In this document: positions 42,378-52,234 of the stretch, one piece after another
How positions within the stretch are numbered: the first letter of the stretch is position 1
Layout of the letters: every line of letters begins with the position of its first letter
Source: Hyphomicrobiales bacterium
GTDB taxonomy: Bacteria; Pseudomonadota; Alphaproteobacteria; Rhizobiales; Rhizobiaceae
Assembly: GCA_900466875.1 (NCBI GenBank)
Contig: UBNQ01000025.1
Span: 124,001-188,000, forward strand
Direction: 5' to 3'
Length of the DNA stretch: 64,000 nt
The notes under the pieces: generated by a model
The model's input: the letters and a program-made list of their open reading frames with translations, nothing else
What the model was told of the DNA's origin: nothing
The model's database searches: none
Made by a program: the position numbers and the translations under genes

Positions 42378-42851
42378 GGAAAGCTACCTTGGCATTGATA
42401 AGGACGGACGGCACTGGACATTAAGACTTTTTGGCCCCTGCGCAACGACTAAGCCGATGCGCAATCGAGCGACCTTTGATGTAGGCAAGGAAATGTAATC
42501 GGCGGGCCGGATGGCGTAATTAAATTGCGCACAAGCTGCGACATCGGCAACAGAGTGTCGATGTTCATCCAGAAATTTGCTGCAGCACTCTTGTGAGAGA
42601 GTTAAAATCGTGCGATAGAAATGAGAAAATTAGGTCAGCTTTTCTGTCCTAATTTCTGCATAATGGCATCGCTAATGATCCTTGAGCTGCAGATATAGAC
42701 GCTGATCCGGGTTAGAGTGTGTGCTTTCTAAGGCTTGCATCTGACGTCGGAGCAGCGCCGTCGTGTGACTGGGGGCGACAATTGTCATCTCCGGGATTTG
42801 ATAAAGTGCCACCTTGCTCGCTGAAAATGGCGGCCAACAGGAGGAATGACG
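42378..42851. other. 474-bp regulatory region between ltaE and gltB
   Basis: Divergent space. The clearest element is an inverted repeat at 42624-42658 with arms AGAAAATTAGG and CCTAATTTCT (one-base bulge) around a 13-nt T-rich loop, about 190 bp before gltB. The region is AT-rich from 42560 to 42670, suggesting the gltB promoter lies near. The gltB ribosome site aggagga is at 42840-42846. No gene seen. Confidence 0.55.
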
Positions 42852-45800
42852 ATGACGAAGAAGGTTCTCGATACGCACTGTCCCACCGACATAGCCTCGG
42901 CGAAAGCCGGGCAGGGCGTGCCTTTCATCGCGTCCGGCATTCCTGCCGCCCAGGGTCTGTACGATCCGCGCAACGAGCATGACGCATGTGGTGTTGGCTT
43001 CATTGCCAACATGAAGGGGCAGAAGTCTCACCAGATCGTCAAGGATGGCCTGTTCATCCTGGAAAACCTGACGCATCGCGGTGCAGTCGGTGCCGACCCT
43101 CTGATGGGTGATGGCGCGGGCATTCTGGTGCAGATCCCCGATCGTTTCTTCCGCGAGGAAATGGCCAATCAGGGCGTAACCCTGCCGAAGGCCGGCGAAT
43201 ATGCCGTCGGTCATTTCTTCCTGCCGCGCGATGCCGAGCAGATCGAGCATTTCAAGAAGGTCATCGTCGATGTGATCGCCGAAGAGGGGCAGCAGTTCAT
43301 CGGCTTCCGCGATGTTCCTGTCGACAATTCCTCGCTGTCCAAGGCACCGGATATCGCGGGCACCGAACCCTATCATCTGCAGGTCTTCATCGGTGCCGGG
43401 CGCGATGCCGCGACCAATGCCGAATTCGAGCGCCAGCTCTTTCTTGTCCGCAAGGTAATTTCCAACCGGATCTACGACCAGTTCGGCGGCCAGGAAACCG
43501 GCTTCTATCCCGTTTCGCTGTCATCCTCGACGATCGTCTACAAGGGCATGTTCCTCGCCTATCAGGTCGGCGCCTATTACAAGGACCTTGCCGATCCGCG
43601 GTTTGAGACGGCCGTGGCACTCGTTCACCAGCGGTTCTCCACGAACACCTTCCCGTCCTGGAAGCTGGCGCATCCGTATCGCATGGTCGCCCATAACGGC
43701 GAAATCAACACGCTGCGCTCCAACGTCAACTGGATGGCTGCGCGTCAGGCTTCCGTGTCTTCGCCGCTCTTCGGTGAGCACATTTCCAAGCTCTGGCCGA
43801 TCTCCTATGAAGGCCAGTCGGATACGGCCTGCTTCGACAACGCGCTCGAATTCCTGCTTCGCGGTGGCTACTCGCTTGCGCATGCGATGATGATGCTGAT
43901 TCCGGAAGCATGGGCCGGCAACCAGTCGATGTCGAAGGAGCGCAAGGCGTTCTACGAATATCACGCTGCGCTGATGGAGCCGTGGGACGGTCCGGCCGCC
44001 GTCTGCTTCACCGACGGCAAGCAGATCGGCGCGACGCTCGATCGTAACGGCCTGCGTCCGGCCCGTTATCTCGTCACCGATGACGACCGCGTCATTCTCG
44101 CGTCGGAAGCCGGCACGCTGCCGGTGCCGGAAGAGAAGATCATCAAGAAGTGGCGCCTGCAGCCGGGCAAGATGCTGCTGATCGACATGGAAAAGGGTCA
44201 GATCATCTCCGACGAGGAGCTGAAGACGACGCTTGCGACCAAGCATCCCTACGGCAAGTGGCTGGATCGCACCCAGCTCATCCTCGAAGACCTAAAGCCG
44301 GTGGAGCCGCGCGCGCTGCGCCGCGACGTGTCGCTGCTCGATCGCCAGCAGGCGTTTGGCTATACGTCGGAAGACACCAAGATCCTGATGTCGCCGATGG
44401 CAACGACCGGCCAGGAAGCCGTTGGTTCGATGGGCACCGATACGCCGATCTCGGCCATGTCGGAAAAGTCGAAGCTGCTCTACACCTATTTCAAGCAGAA
44501 TTTTGCGCAGGTGACTAACCCGCCGATCGATCCGATCCGCGAAGAACTCGTCATGAGCCTCGTGTCGTTCATCGGCCCGCGCCCGAACATTCTCGACCAT
44601 GAAGGCATGGCGAATGCCAAGCGTCTGGAAGTGCGCCAGCCGATCCTCACCAATGGTGATCTGGAAAAGATCCGTTCCATCGGCCACACGGAAGACCGGT
44701 TCGACACCAAGACGCTCGATTTCACCTATGACATCGAGCGCGGCGCCGAAGGCATGCCGGACATGCTCGATCGTCTGTGCGAACGTGCAGAGGCTGCGGT
44801 CAAGGGCGGTTACAACATCATCGTGCTGTCCGACCGCCAGATCGGCCCGGACCGCATCGCGATCCCGGCTCTGCTGGCGACCGCTGCCGTGCACCATCAC
44901 CTGATCCGCAAGGGTCTTCGCACCTCGGTTGGTCTGGTCGTGGAATCCGGCGAGCCGCGCGAGATCCACCACTTCTGTCTTCTGGCCGGTTACGGCGCGG
45001 AAGCGATCAACCCCTATCTCGCCTTCGACACGCTGACCGACATGCATATGCGCGGCGAGTTCCCCAAGGAAGTCGATGCGTCGGAAATCGTCTATCGCTA
45101 CATCAAGGCGGTCGGTAAGGGCATCCTCAAGGTCATGTCCAAGATGGGCATTTCCACCTACCAGTCCTATTGCGGCGGTCAGATTTTTGACGCCGTCGGC
45201 CTGAACTCGGAACTGGTCAACCAGTATTTCTTCGGCACGGCGACATCGATCGAAGGTATTGGCCTGACCGAAATCGCCGAGGAAACCGTCAGCCGCCATG
45301 CGTCGGCCTTCGGTAAGGACCCGGTTCTGGCCTCGTCTCTCGATATCGGCGGCGAATATGCCTACCGCATGCGTGGCGAAAGCCATGCCTGGACGCCGGA
45401 TGTCGTTGCGACCCTGCAGCATGCGGTTCGCGGCAACAGCCAGGATCGTTATCGCGAGTTCGCCCAGATGGTGAACGAGAGCGCGGTTCGGATGAACACG
45501 ATCCGCGGCCTGTTCAAGGTCAAGTCGGCGGAAACGATCGGCCGCAAGCCAGTCTCGCTCGATGAAGTCGAGCCGGCTGTCGATATCGTCAAGCGGTTCT
45601 CGACCGGCGCCATGTCCTTCGGCTCTATTTCGCGCGAGGCGCATACGACGCTGGCGATCGCCATGAACCGGATCGGCGGCAAGTCGAATACGGGCGAGGG
45701 CGGCGAAGAGAGCGATCGTTACCTGCCGCTGCCGGACGGTTCGATGAACCCCGAGCGTTCGGCAATCAAGCAGATCGCATCCGGCCGTTTTGGCGTGACG

Positions 45801-47573
45801 ACCGAATATCTGGTCAATGCCGACATGCTGCAGATCAAGGTGGCGCAGGGTGCGAAGCCAGGCGAAGGCGGTCAGCTGCCCGGCCACAAGGTCGATGCGA
45901 CGGTTGCCAAAACCCGTCACTCGACGCCGGGCGTCGGCCTCATCTCGCCGCCGCCGCACCATGATATCTATTCGATCGAAGATCTGGCGCAGCTGATCTA
46001 CGACCTGAAGAACGTCAACCCGACGTCCGACATCTCGGTTAAGCTCGTCTCGGAAGTCGGTGTCGGCACGGTTGCTGCCGGTGTTGCCAAGGCGCGTGCG
46101 GACCATATCACGGTTGCCGGTTTCGACGGCGGCACGGGGGCGTCGCCGCTGACCTCGCTGAAGCACGCGGGTTCGCCTTGGGAAATCGGCCTTGCGGAAA
46201 CCCAGCAGACGCTGGTGCTGAACGGCCTTCGTTCGCGTATCGCCCTGCAGGTCGACGGTGGCCTGAAGACCGGTCGTGACGTGATCATCGGTGCGCTTCT
46301 CGGCGCCGACGAATTCGGCTTTGCGACGGCTCCGGTCATCGCCGCCGGCTGCATCATGATGCGCAAGTGCCATCTGAACACTTGCCCGGTCGGCGTCGCA
46401 ACGCAGGACCCGGTTCTGCGCAAGCGCTTCAAGGGCACGCCGGAGCACGTCATCAACTACTTCTTCTTCGTTGCCGAAGAAGTGCGCGAAATCCTGGCAT
46501 CGCTCGGCTTCACCAAGTTCGACGAGATCATCGGCCTTTCCGACCTGCTCGAAAAGGACGACATGCTGGCGCATTGGAAATCCCAGGGGCTCGATTTCTC
46601 GAAGATCTTCCACAAGGTGGAGGCTCCGAAGGCTGCTACCTACTGGACCGAGCGCCAGAAGCATCCGATCGACGACATTCTCGACCGCAAGATGATCGAG
46701 AAGTCTCAGGCTGCACTGGAAAGCAAGGAGCCGGTCGTCTTCGAAGTGCCGATCAAGAACGTCGACCGTTCGGCCGGCGCGATGCTTTCGGGTGCGCTTG
46801 CCAAGCGTTGGGGCCAGAAGGGCCTGAAGGACGACACGATCCATGTGACGCTGACCGGTACCGCCGGTCAGTCCTTCGGTGCCTTCCTTGCCCGCGGCAT
46901 CACCTTCGATCTGGTAGGCGACGGCAACGACTATGTCGGCAAGGGCCTGTCGGGTGGTCGCATCATCGTGCGTCCGCCGGAAAACTCGAGGATCGTGGCT
47001 GAAAACTCGATCATCGTCGGCAATACCGTGCTTTACGGCGCGACGACGGGCGAGTGCTATTTCCGCGGCGTTGCTGGCGAGCGGTTCTCGGTTCGCAACT
47101 CCGGTGCGATCGCGGTTGTCGAAGGCGTGGGTGACCACGGCTGCGAATACATGACCGGCGGCATCGTCGTCGTTCTCGGCGAAACGGGCCGTAACTTCGC
47201 GGCCGGTATGTCGGGCGGCGTCGCTTACGTGCTCGACGAGAAAGGCGATTTCGCCAAGCGCTGCAACATGGCGATGGTCGAACTCGAGCCGGTTCCGGAA
47301 GAAGACGACATGCTGGAAAAGCTGCACCATCACGGCGGCGACATCATGCACAAGGGACGTGTCGACGTTTCCGAGGACATGACGCGCCACGACGAAGAGC
47401 GTCTCTATCAGCTGATCTCCAACCACATGCATTACACTGGTTCGACCCGCGCCAAGGATATCCTTGATCGCTGGAGCGAGTTCCGGCCGAAATTCCGCAA
47501 GGTTATGCCGGTCGAATATCGCCGCGCGCTGGTCGAGATGGAGCGCATGCGGATGGGCGTGGCTGCGGAGTAA
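42852..47573 (+). CDS. gltB: glutamate synthase (NADPH) large subunit
   Basis: 1573 residues, the full alpha-subunit length. A propeptide of 45 residues precedes the catalytic nucleophile Cys46 ([10 protein letters not shown]), exposed on processing. Then the class II amidotransferase domain ([17 protein letters not shown]), the central domain, the FMN/synthase domain ([43 protein letters not shown]), the 3Fe-4S ligands in [15 protein letters not shown] and a C-terminal beta-helix ([32 protein letters not shown]). Transfers glutamine amide nitrogen to 2-oxoglutarate. ATG 42852 is preferred over 42846 for spacing from ggagga. A 52-codon gene separates it from gltD. Confidence 0.98.
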   Translation: MTKKVLDTHCPTDIASAKAGQGVPFIASGIPAAQGLYDPRNEHDACGVGFIANMKGQKSHQIVKDGLFILENLTHRGAVGADPLMGDGAGILVQIPDRFFREEMANQGVTLPKAGEYAVGHFFLPRDAEQIEHFKKVIVDVIAEEGQQFIGFRDVPVDNSSLSKAPDIAGTEPYHLQVFIGAGRDAATNAEFERQLFLVRKVISNRIYDQFGGQETGFYPVSLSSSTIVYKGMFLAYQVGAYYKDLADPRFETAVALVHQRFSTNTFPSWKLAHPYRMVAHNGEINTLRSNVNWMAARQASVSSPLFGEHISKLWPISYEGQSDTACFDNALEFLLRGGYSLAHAMMMLIPEAWAGNQSMSKERKAFYEYHAALMEPWDGPAAVCFTDGKQIGATLDRNGLRPARYLVTDDDRVILASEAGTLPVPEEKIIKKWRLQPGKMLLIDMEKGQIISDEELKTTLATKHPYGKWLDRTQLILEDLKPVEPRALRRDVSLLDRQQAFGYTSEDTKILMSPMATTGQEAVGSMGTDTPISAMSEKSKLLYTYFKQNFAQVTNPPIDPIREELVMSLVSFIGPRPNILDHEGMANAKRLEVRQPILTNGDLEKIRSIGHTEDRFDTKTLDFTYDIERGAEGMPDMLDRLCERAEAAVKGGYNIIVLSDRQIGPDRIAIPALLATAAVHHHLIRKGLRTSVGLVVESGEPREIHHFCLLAGYGAEAINPYLAFDTLTDMHMRGEFPKEVDASEIVYRYIKAVGKGILKVMSKMGISTYQSYCGGQIFDAVGLNSELVNQYFFGTATSIEGIGLTEIAEETVSRHASAFGKDPVLASSLDIGGEYAYRMRGESHAWTPDVVATLQHAVRGNSQDRYREFAQMVNESAVRMNTIRGLFKVKSAETIGRKPVSLDEVEPAVDIVKRFSTGAMSFGSISREAHTTLAIAMNRIGGKSNTGEGGEESDRYLPLPDGSMNPERSAIKQIASGRFGVTTEYLVNADMLQIKVAQGAKPGEGGQLPGHKVDATVAKTRHSTPGVGLISPPPHHDIYSIEDLAQLIYDLKNVNPTSDISVKLVSEVGVGTVAAGVAKARADHITVAGFDGGTGASPLTSLKHAGSPWEIGLAETQQTLVLNGLRSRIALQVDGGLKTGRDVIIGALLGADEFGFATAPVIAAGCIMMRKCHLNTCPVGVATQDPVLRKRFKGTPEHVINYFFFVAEEVREILASLGFTKFDEIIGLSDLLEKDDMLAHWKSQGLDFSKIFHKVEAPKAATYWTERQKHPIDDILDRKMIEKSQAALESKEPVVFEVPIKNVDRSAGAMLSGALAKRWGQKGLKDDTIHVTLTGTAGQSFGAFLARGITFDLVGDGNDYVGKGLSGGRIIVRPPENSRIVAENSIIVGNTVLYGATTGECYFRGVAGERFSVRNSGAIAVVEGVGDHGCEYMTGGIVVVLGETGRNFAAGMSGGVAYVLDEKGDFAKRCNMAMVELEPVPEEDDMLEKLHHHGGDIMHKGRVDVSEDMTRHDEERLYQLISNHMHYTGSTRAKDILDRWSEFRPKFRKVMPVEYRRALVEMERMRMGVAAE

Positions 47574-47578
47574 GCCAA

Positions 47579-47737
47579 ATGGCTCTCGTTCATCGATTGA
47601 TTTCGGTGGGCATCGCGGTCGCCGTGCCGGCGGCCGTATTCTTCGCAAGCGGCAATGTCGCAATAGAATTCATCGTGCTGGGGGCGGTTATCGGTTTCGC
47701 CTACTGGTACTGGGGTCCTACGGGCACCCTGCTTTGA
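47579..47737 (+). CDS. small membrane protein between gltB and gltD
   Basis: 52 residues: MALVHRLISVGIAVAVPAAVFF, a short polar turn (ASGNVAIE), then FIVLGAVIGFAYWYWGPTGTLL. Two transmembrane helices fill almost the whole protein. It starts 5 nt after the gltB stop and ends 12 nt before gltD, so it lies inside the operon. No assigned function; a membrane-tethering or regulatory partner of glutamate synthase is possible but unproved. Confidence 0.75.
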   Translation: MALVHRLISVGIAVAVPAAVFFASGNVAIEFIVLGAVIGFAYWYWGPTGTLL

Positions 47738-47749
47738 AGAGGGAATGAC

Positions 47750-49204
47750 ATGGGCAAGGTTACGGGTTTCATGGAAATCGACCGGCAGGTGGGCAAGTAT
47801 CAGCCTGCGTCGGATCGTATCCGCCATTTCCGCGAATTCACCATTCCGATGTCGGATGCGGAAGTGACCAAACAGGCTGCCCGCTGCATGGACTGTGGCA
47901 TTCCCTATTGCCACGGCCCGACCGGCTGTCCCGTGCATAACCAGATCCCGGACTGGAACGATCTGGTTTATAACAACAAGTGGGAAGAGGCGATCCGCAA
48001 CCTCCATTCCACCAACAATTTCCCGGAATTCACCGGCCGCGTCTGTCCCGCGCCTTGCGAGGAAGCTTGCACGCTGAACCTTGAGGATGCGCCGGTTGCG
48101 ATCAAGACGGTCGAACAGGCGATTGCCGACAAGGCCTATGAGCTCGGCTATATCGTGCCGCATCCGGCAACGGTGAAGACCGGCAAGAAGGTCGCCGTGA
48201 TCGGCTCGGGTCCTGCCGGCATGGCGGCTGCCCAGCAGCTCGCCCGCGCCGGGCACGAAGTTCATGTCTACGAGCGCGAAAGCAAGGCCGGCGGCCTGCT
48301 GCGTTATGGCATTCCGGACTTCAAGATGGAGAAGAACTTCATTGATCGCCGCGTCGAGCAGATGACGGGTGAAGGCGTGACGTTCCACTACGGCGTCAAT
48401 ATCGGCGTCGACAAGAAGGTCGAGGAACTGACCGCGGAGCACGACGCCGTCGTTTATTGCGGCGGTTCGGAAACGCCGCGTCCTGCCGGTATTCCGGGCA
48501 CCGATCTTCACGGCGTTTATGACGCTATGCCCTATCTGGTGCAGCAGAACCGTCGTATCGGCCGCGAAAACATCGACAGCGTTGCCTGGGCCGCAGAACC
48601 GATCCTTGCCGGCGGAAAGCATATCGTTGTCGTCGGTGGCGGTGATACCGCCTCCGACTGCGTCGGCACGGCCTTCCGTCAGGGCGCCGTCAAGGTGACG
48701 CAGCTCGACATCCGTCCGCAGCCGCCAGAAAAGGAAGACAAGCTTGCCGTCTGGCCCTTCTGGGCAACCAAGATGCGCACCTCGTCCTCGCAGGCCGAAG
48801 GTGCAAACCGCGAATTCCAGGTGGCTACACTCGAATTCATCGGAGAAGACGGCCAGTTGACCGGCGTGCGCTGCTGCGAAGTGGATGAGCGCCGCAAGCC
48901 GATCGCCGGCACGGATTTCATCATCAAGGCCGATCTCGCCTTTATCGCCATCGGTTTTTCCGGTCCGATGAAGGATGGCGTGCTGGCCGATCTCGAAGGC
49001 AAGCTCGAGATCAATGTCGATCGCCGTGGGTCGACCAATGTCGTCGCCAACGAGCGCGACTACAAGACCTCGGTCGACAAGCTCTGGACGGCAGGCGACG
49101 TGCGCCGCGGCCAGTCGCTGGTCGTCTGGGCCATTCGTGAAGGCCGCCAGGCGGCCCGTGCCATCGACGAGGCGCTGATGGGAAGCTCGCTCCTGCCACG
49201 CTGA
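47750..49204 (+). CDS. gltD: glutamate synthase (NADPH) small subunit
   Basis: 484 residues. N-terminal 4Fe-4S ligands CMDCGIPYCHGPTGC and CPAPCEEACTL; FAD-binding VIGSGPAGMAAAQQLARAGHEVHVYE; NADPH-binding VVVGGGDTASDCVGTAFRQG; and the C-terminal FAD contact LWTAGDVRRGQSLVVWAI. Supplies electrons from NADPH to GltB. A terminator follows about 40 nt past the stop. Confidence 0.98.
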   Translation: MGKVTGFMEIDRQVGKYQPASDRIRHFREFTIPMSDAEVTKQAARCMDCGIPYCHGPTGCPVHNQIPDWNDLVYNNKWEEAIRNLHSTNNFPEFTGRVCPAPCEEACTLNLEDAPVAIKTVEQAIADKAYELGYIVPHPATVKTGKKVAVIGSGPAGMAAAQQLARAGHEVHVYERESKAGGLLRYGIPDFKMEKNFIDRRVEQMTGEGVTFHYGVNIGVDKKVEELTAEHDAVVYCGGSETPRPAGIPGTDLHGVYDAMPYLVQQNRRIGRENIDSVAWAAEPILAGGKHIVVVGGGDTASDCVGTAFRQGAVKVTQLDIRPQPPEKEDKLAVWPFWATKMRTSSSQAEGANREFQVATLEFIGEDGQLTGVRCCEVDERRKPIAGTDFIIKADLAFIAIGFSGPMKDGVLADLEGKLEINVDRRGSTNVVANERDYKTSVDKLWTAGDVRRGQSLVVWAIREGRQAARAIDEALMGSSLLPR

Positions 49205-49242
49205 GATCGTTCTCGGCGCTCTGCCGGACGATCGATGATCTG

Positions 49243-49290
49243 ACAAAAGCCACCGCCGGTCCCTTGCATGGGAAAGGCGGTGGCTTTTGT
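49243..49290 (+). terminator. Rho-independent terminator of the glt operon
   Basis: Perfect 15-bp arms acaaaagccaccgcc / ggcggtggcttttgt with an 18-nt loop, the stem itself giving a T-rich 3' side. Confidence 0.85.
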
Positions 49291-49419
49291 TTGCGGGATG
49301 CGCAGGTCACGTTTTGCGCAATTTGATCAACGTCAAGGGGAGGGTGAGGTGATCGTGTAAGGCCTTGTGTGAACGGACCTGACATTCATCAAGGTCCAGG
49401 ACACCCGAAGGACAAGGTA

Positions 49420-50925
49420 ATGCGCTTCAGTATTCCCGCTATTCTAAATTATTTCAGGGATATGGTTCCCTTCCGGATCATTCCGGCAATCATCACGACC
49501 ATCTTTCTTCTAACCCTCCTGGCAATCCCGGCTCCCGCAGGTCTGGACGAAAACGGATGGAAGATGCTGGCCATCTTCCTGACGACGATCCTCGCGATCA
49601 TCCTGAAAGTCATGCCGATCGGCGTCATGGCGCTGATGGCCATCGTCATCGTGTCGCTGATGCAGGTGACTTCGCCGAATTCGAAGGGCGCCGTGGCCGA
49701 TGCGCTCAGCAGTTTCGCCAACCCGCTGATCTGGCTGATCGTCATCGCAGTCCTGATCTCGCTCGGCCTGCGCAAGACGGGTCTTGGTCGCCGGCTCGGC
49801 CTCGGCTTCATCGCGCTTCTCGGCAAGCGGACGATCGGCATCGGTTACGGTCTCGTTTTCTGCGAGCTGATTCTTGCGCCGTTCACGCCGAGCAATACCG
49901 CGCGCGGCGGCGGTATCATTCACCCGATCATGAAGTCGATTGCCAATGCGTTCGATTCGGACCCGGCAAAGGGGACGCAAGGCAAGGTCGGTACCTATCT
50001 GGCGCTGGTGAACTACCACGCCAACCCGATTTCGTCGGCCATGTTCGTCACCGCGACGGCTCCTAACCCGCTCGTCCTCGAATATATCTCGAAGTCGACC
50101 GGCGGTGCGATCCAGCTGACCTGGGTCACATGGGCCTTGGCAATGTTCGTCCCTGGGCTGGTGGCGCTCGTCGTGATGCCGCTGATACTCTACATGATCT
50201 CGCCGCCAGAGCTGAAGCGGACACCCGATGCCGTTGATTACGCCAGGAAGGAGCTGGCCAGCATGGGGCCGCTTTCGGGCAAGGAAATGGTGATGATCGG
50301 CACGTTCGTCATGCTGCTGCTGCTCTGGGCCAACGTTCCTGCGATGATCTTCGGTGCAGCCTACACGCTCGATCCGACTGTCGTTGCGGTTCTTGGCCTG
50401 TTTGCCCTGCTGATTACCGGCACGATCAACTGGGACGATGTGCTGTCGGAAAAGAGCGCATGGGATACGCTTATCTGGTTCGGTGCCCTCGTCATGATGG
50501 CCGACCAGCTGAACAAGCTCGGCGTGATCGGCTGGTTTTCGAACGGCATGAAGGACATGATCTCGCATGCGGAACTCAGCTGGCAGATGACGGCCGCGAT
50601 CCTGGTGCTGATCTTCACCTTCGCCCACTACATGTTCGCCAGCACCACCGCGCATGTCAGCGCCATGATGCTTGCCTTCCTGACTGTCGGCGTGATGCTG
50701 ATCCCGGCCGAATATCATGCCGTCTTCCTGCTGATGATGGCGGCAAGCTCGTCGATCATGATGACGCTGACCCACTATGCCACGGGCACCTCGCCGATCA
50801 TCTTCGGCAGCGGTTACATCACCATGGGCAAGTGGTGGGGCGTCGGCTTCATCATGTGCCTGGTCAACCTGGCGATCTTCGCGGTCGTCGGCGCTGTATG
50901 GTGGAGAGCGCTGGGCTACTGGTGA
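49420..50925 (+). CDS. DASS/SLC13-family anion transporter
   Basis: 501 residues with about 12 membrane helices. Family markers are LAPFTPSNTARGGGIIHPI (first substrate loop) and the second-half MFASTTAHVSAMMLAF with MTLTHYATGTSPIIFGSGY. Related proteins (YbhI, SodiT1) exchange or import 2-oxoglutarate, malate or succinate. Lying next to glutamate synthase, whose substrate is 2-oxoglutarate, is suggestive, but a terminator separates them. ATG 49420 (MRFSIPAI...) follows aaggacaagg; the in-frame ATG at 49369 lacks a site. Confidence 0.88.
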   Translation: MRFSIPAILNYFRDMVPFRIIPAIITTIFLLTLLAIPAPAGLDENGWKMLAIFLTTILAIILKVMPIGVMALMAIVIVSLMQVTSPNSKGAVADALSSFANPLIWLIVIAVLISLGLRKTGLGRRLGLGFIALLGKRTIGIGYGLVFCELILAPFTPSNTARGGGIIHPIMKSIANAFDSDPAKGTQGKVGTYLALVNYHANPISSAMFVTATAPNPLVLEYISKSTGGAIQLTWVTWALAMFVPGLVALVVMPLILYMISPPELKRTPDAVDYARKELASMGPLSGKEMVMIGTFVMLLLLWANVPAMIFGAAYTLDPTVVAVLGLFALLITGTINWDDVLSEKSAWDTLIWFGALVMMADQLNKLGVIGWFSNGMKDMISHAELSWQMTAAILVLIFTFAHYMFASTTAHVSAMMLAFLTVGVMLIPAEYHAVFLLMMAASSSIMMTLTHYATGTSPIIFGSGYITMGKWWGVGFIMCLVNLAIFAVVGAVWWRALGYW

Positions 50926-50954
50926 CTCGTTCGCTGATGAAACTAGAAGAATTG

Positions 50955-50977
50955 CAGGCGCCGTCAACGGCGCCTGT
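50955..50977. terminator. bidirectional terminator between transporter and SGNH gene
   Basis: Perfect arms caggcgccgt / acggcgcctg with a 2-nt loop, between two converging genes, with T-rich sequence on the plus side. Confidence 0.75.
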
Positions 50978-50979
50978 TC

Positions 50980-52182
50980 TTATTGTGTCTTCGAAATCTT
51001 GTAGTCGTCGATACGTCCTGCAGGAGCCGGATCCATCTCTCCTCGCTTCACCAGCTTGTCCCTTGGGGACTGGGTGAGGCCGTTGGCAGGCGGGATTGCG
51101 CCCAAAAGCTCCTTGCCGCCATCCAAGTCCGGGTCGGAAAGGCTGATCGGCAGGGCGGTAAGCGGCTTGTCCGGATCGGTAGGAAGGCCGAGTTCGGGAA
51201 GCGTGCCTGCCCCGAGGTTCACCAATTCCGGGCTCGCCATATCGCCCAAATGGCGACGCGCCAGCTTCTCGACATAAAAAGCCAGTTTCTGCTTGCCGGC
51301 GGCGGTGAAGGTGATGCCGTCGGAGCCGCGCAGGCGCACCTGCTGGCCGTTCACATCGGAACCGGTGAGGATGAACTTGCCATCCTCGTCGACGAAGCCA
51401 TCCCAGATGTCGACGAACTCGCCACCCGCTTCTTCGGTGCGGCCGCGATAGATGGCGTTGAGCTTGACGGCATCGGCCATCATCGAGGGCGACTGGAAGG
51501 ACGGGAGACCAACCCACAAAAGCGGCAGCTTGCGGCTGGTGACAACGCGGGCAACCTCTGCGACGCGGCGCCGGTATTCGGCAAACCAGGCATCTGTCCG
51601 GAATTTTTCCCGCGCACCGGATGTCATCTGCTGTCGATCGTTGGCGCCGATCATGACGACGACGATTGCCGGTTTGGCTTCATCGATGATGCCCGGCAGT
51701 TCCTTCAGCCAATTGTAGTGATCGTCACGAACCAGTCCCGACGAGCCGTCGCTGCGGGTGAATACGGCAACGCCGGGAGACGCTTCGAATGTGGTCTCTA
51801 ACTCGCCGCCGATATTGCCGGCGAAAAAATCGCCGATAACGAGGATCTTGCGAGCATCTTCCAGTTTTGCGACGGGATCGGGTTTTGGCGGTGCGAGCGG
51901 GACCGGGGGACGGGGAGCCGTCGACCTGACGGCGCCGCGGTTGCGCTCCCGGCGCGGGGCCATTTCGATGATCGAGCCATCGCGGCGGTTGTAACGCGCC
52001 GGCGGTTCCTCCCGTTCATAACGGGGGCCACCGAACAGCAGGTCGAACAGGTTCCTGCGCCTTACCTGTTCCTGCGCACCGGCCGTCACGGGAAAACTCC
52101 CGGCCAGGATGATTGCCGCCAGCACGCCGCATCCAATGCGACGAACACGGCTTTTCTCCACGGATGTACCAGACATTGTCAT
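50980..52182 (-). CDS. DUF459 SGNH-fold protein lacking catalytic Ser and His
   Basis: 400 residues. A signal peptide/anchor (RIGCGVLAAIILAGSFPVTAGAQ), a basic Pro/Arg-rich linker (residues 40-105), then an SGNH-hydrolase-like domain. Block I reads ILVIGDFFAGNI where active enzymes have GDS: the nucleophile is Phe119. Block III VVMIGANDRQQ is kept. Block V reads SDGITFTAAG where active enzymes have DxxH: His is Thr. So the fold is kept but two of three catalytic residues are gone. Some rhizobial DUF459 proteins share this; a binding role is likely. ATG 52182 chosen; 52176 also possible. Lies 52 bp downstream of the MltB-type gene. Confidence 0.85.
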   Translation of the reverse strand: MTMSGTSVEKSRVRRIGCGVLAAIILAGSFPVTAGAQEQVRRRNLFDLLFGGPRYEREEPPARYNRRDGSIIEMAPRRERNRGAVRSTAPRPPVPLAPPKPDPVAKLEDARKILVIGDFFAGNIGGELETTFEASPGVAVFTRSDGSSGLVRDDHYNWLKELPGIIDEAKPAIVVVMIGANDRQQMTSGAREKFRTDAWFAEYRRRVAEVARVVTSRKLPLLWVGLPSFQSPSMMADAVKLNAIYRGRTEEAGGEFVDIWDGFVDEDGKFILTGSDVNGQQVRLRGSDGITFTAAGKQKLAFYVEKLARRHLGDMASPELVNLGAGTLPELGLPTDPDKPLTALPISLSDPDLDGGKELLGAIPPANGLTQSPRDKLVKRGEMDPAPAGRIDDYKISKTQ

Positions 52183-52234
52183 CAATCCCGACAGGCTCTC
52201 ATAGCCACAAATCTTGCGCTCGCCGGTTCAGTTG

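Noticed and set aside
44292..47663. 1123-codon minus-strand frame opposite gltB
   Set aside because: A shadow of the glutamate synthase gene; Arg/Asp/His-rich composition without domain motifs.
47432..49246. 604-codon minus-strand frame opposite gltD
   Set aside because: A shadow of gltD, whose cysteine clusters and nucleotide-binding motifs are unambiguous on the plus strand.
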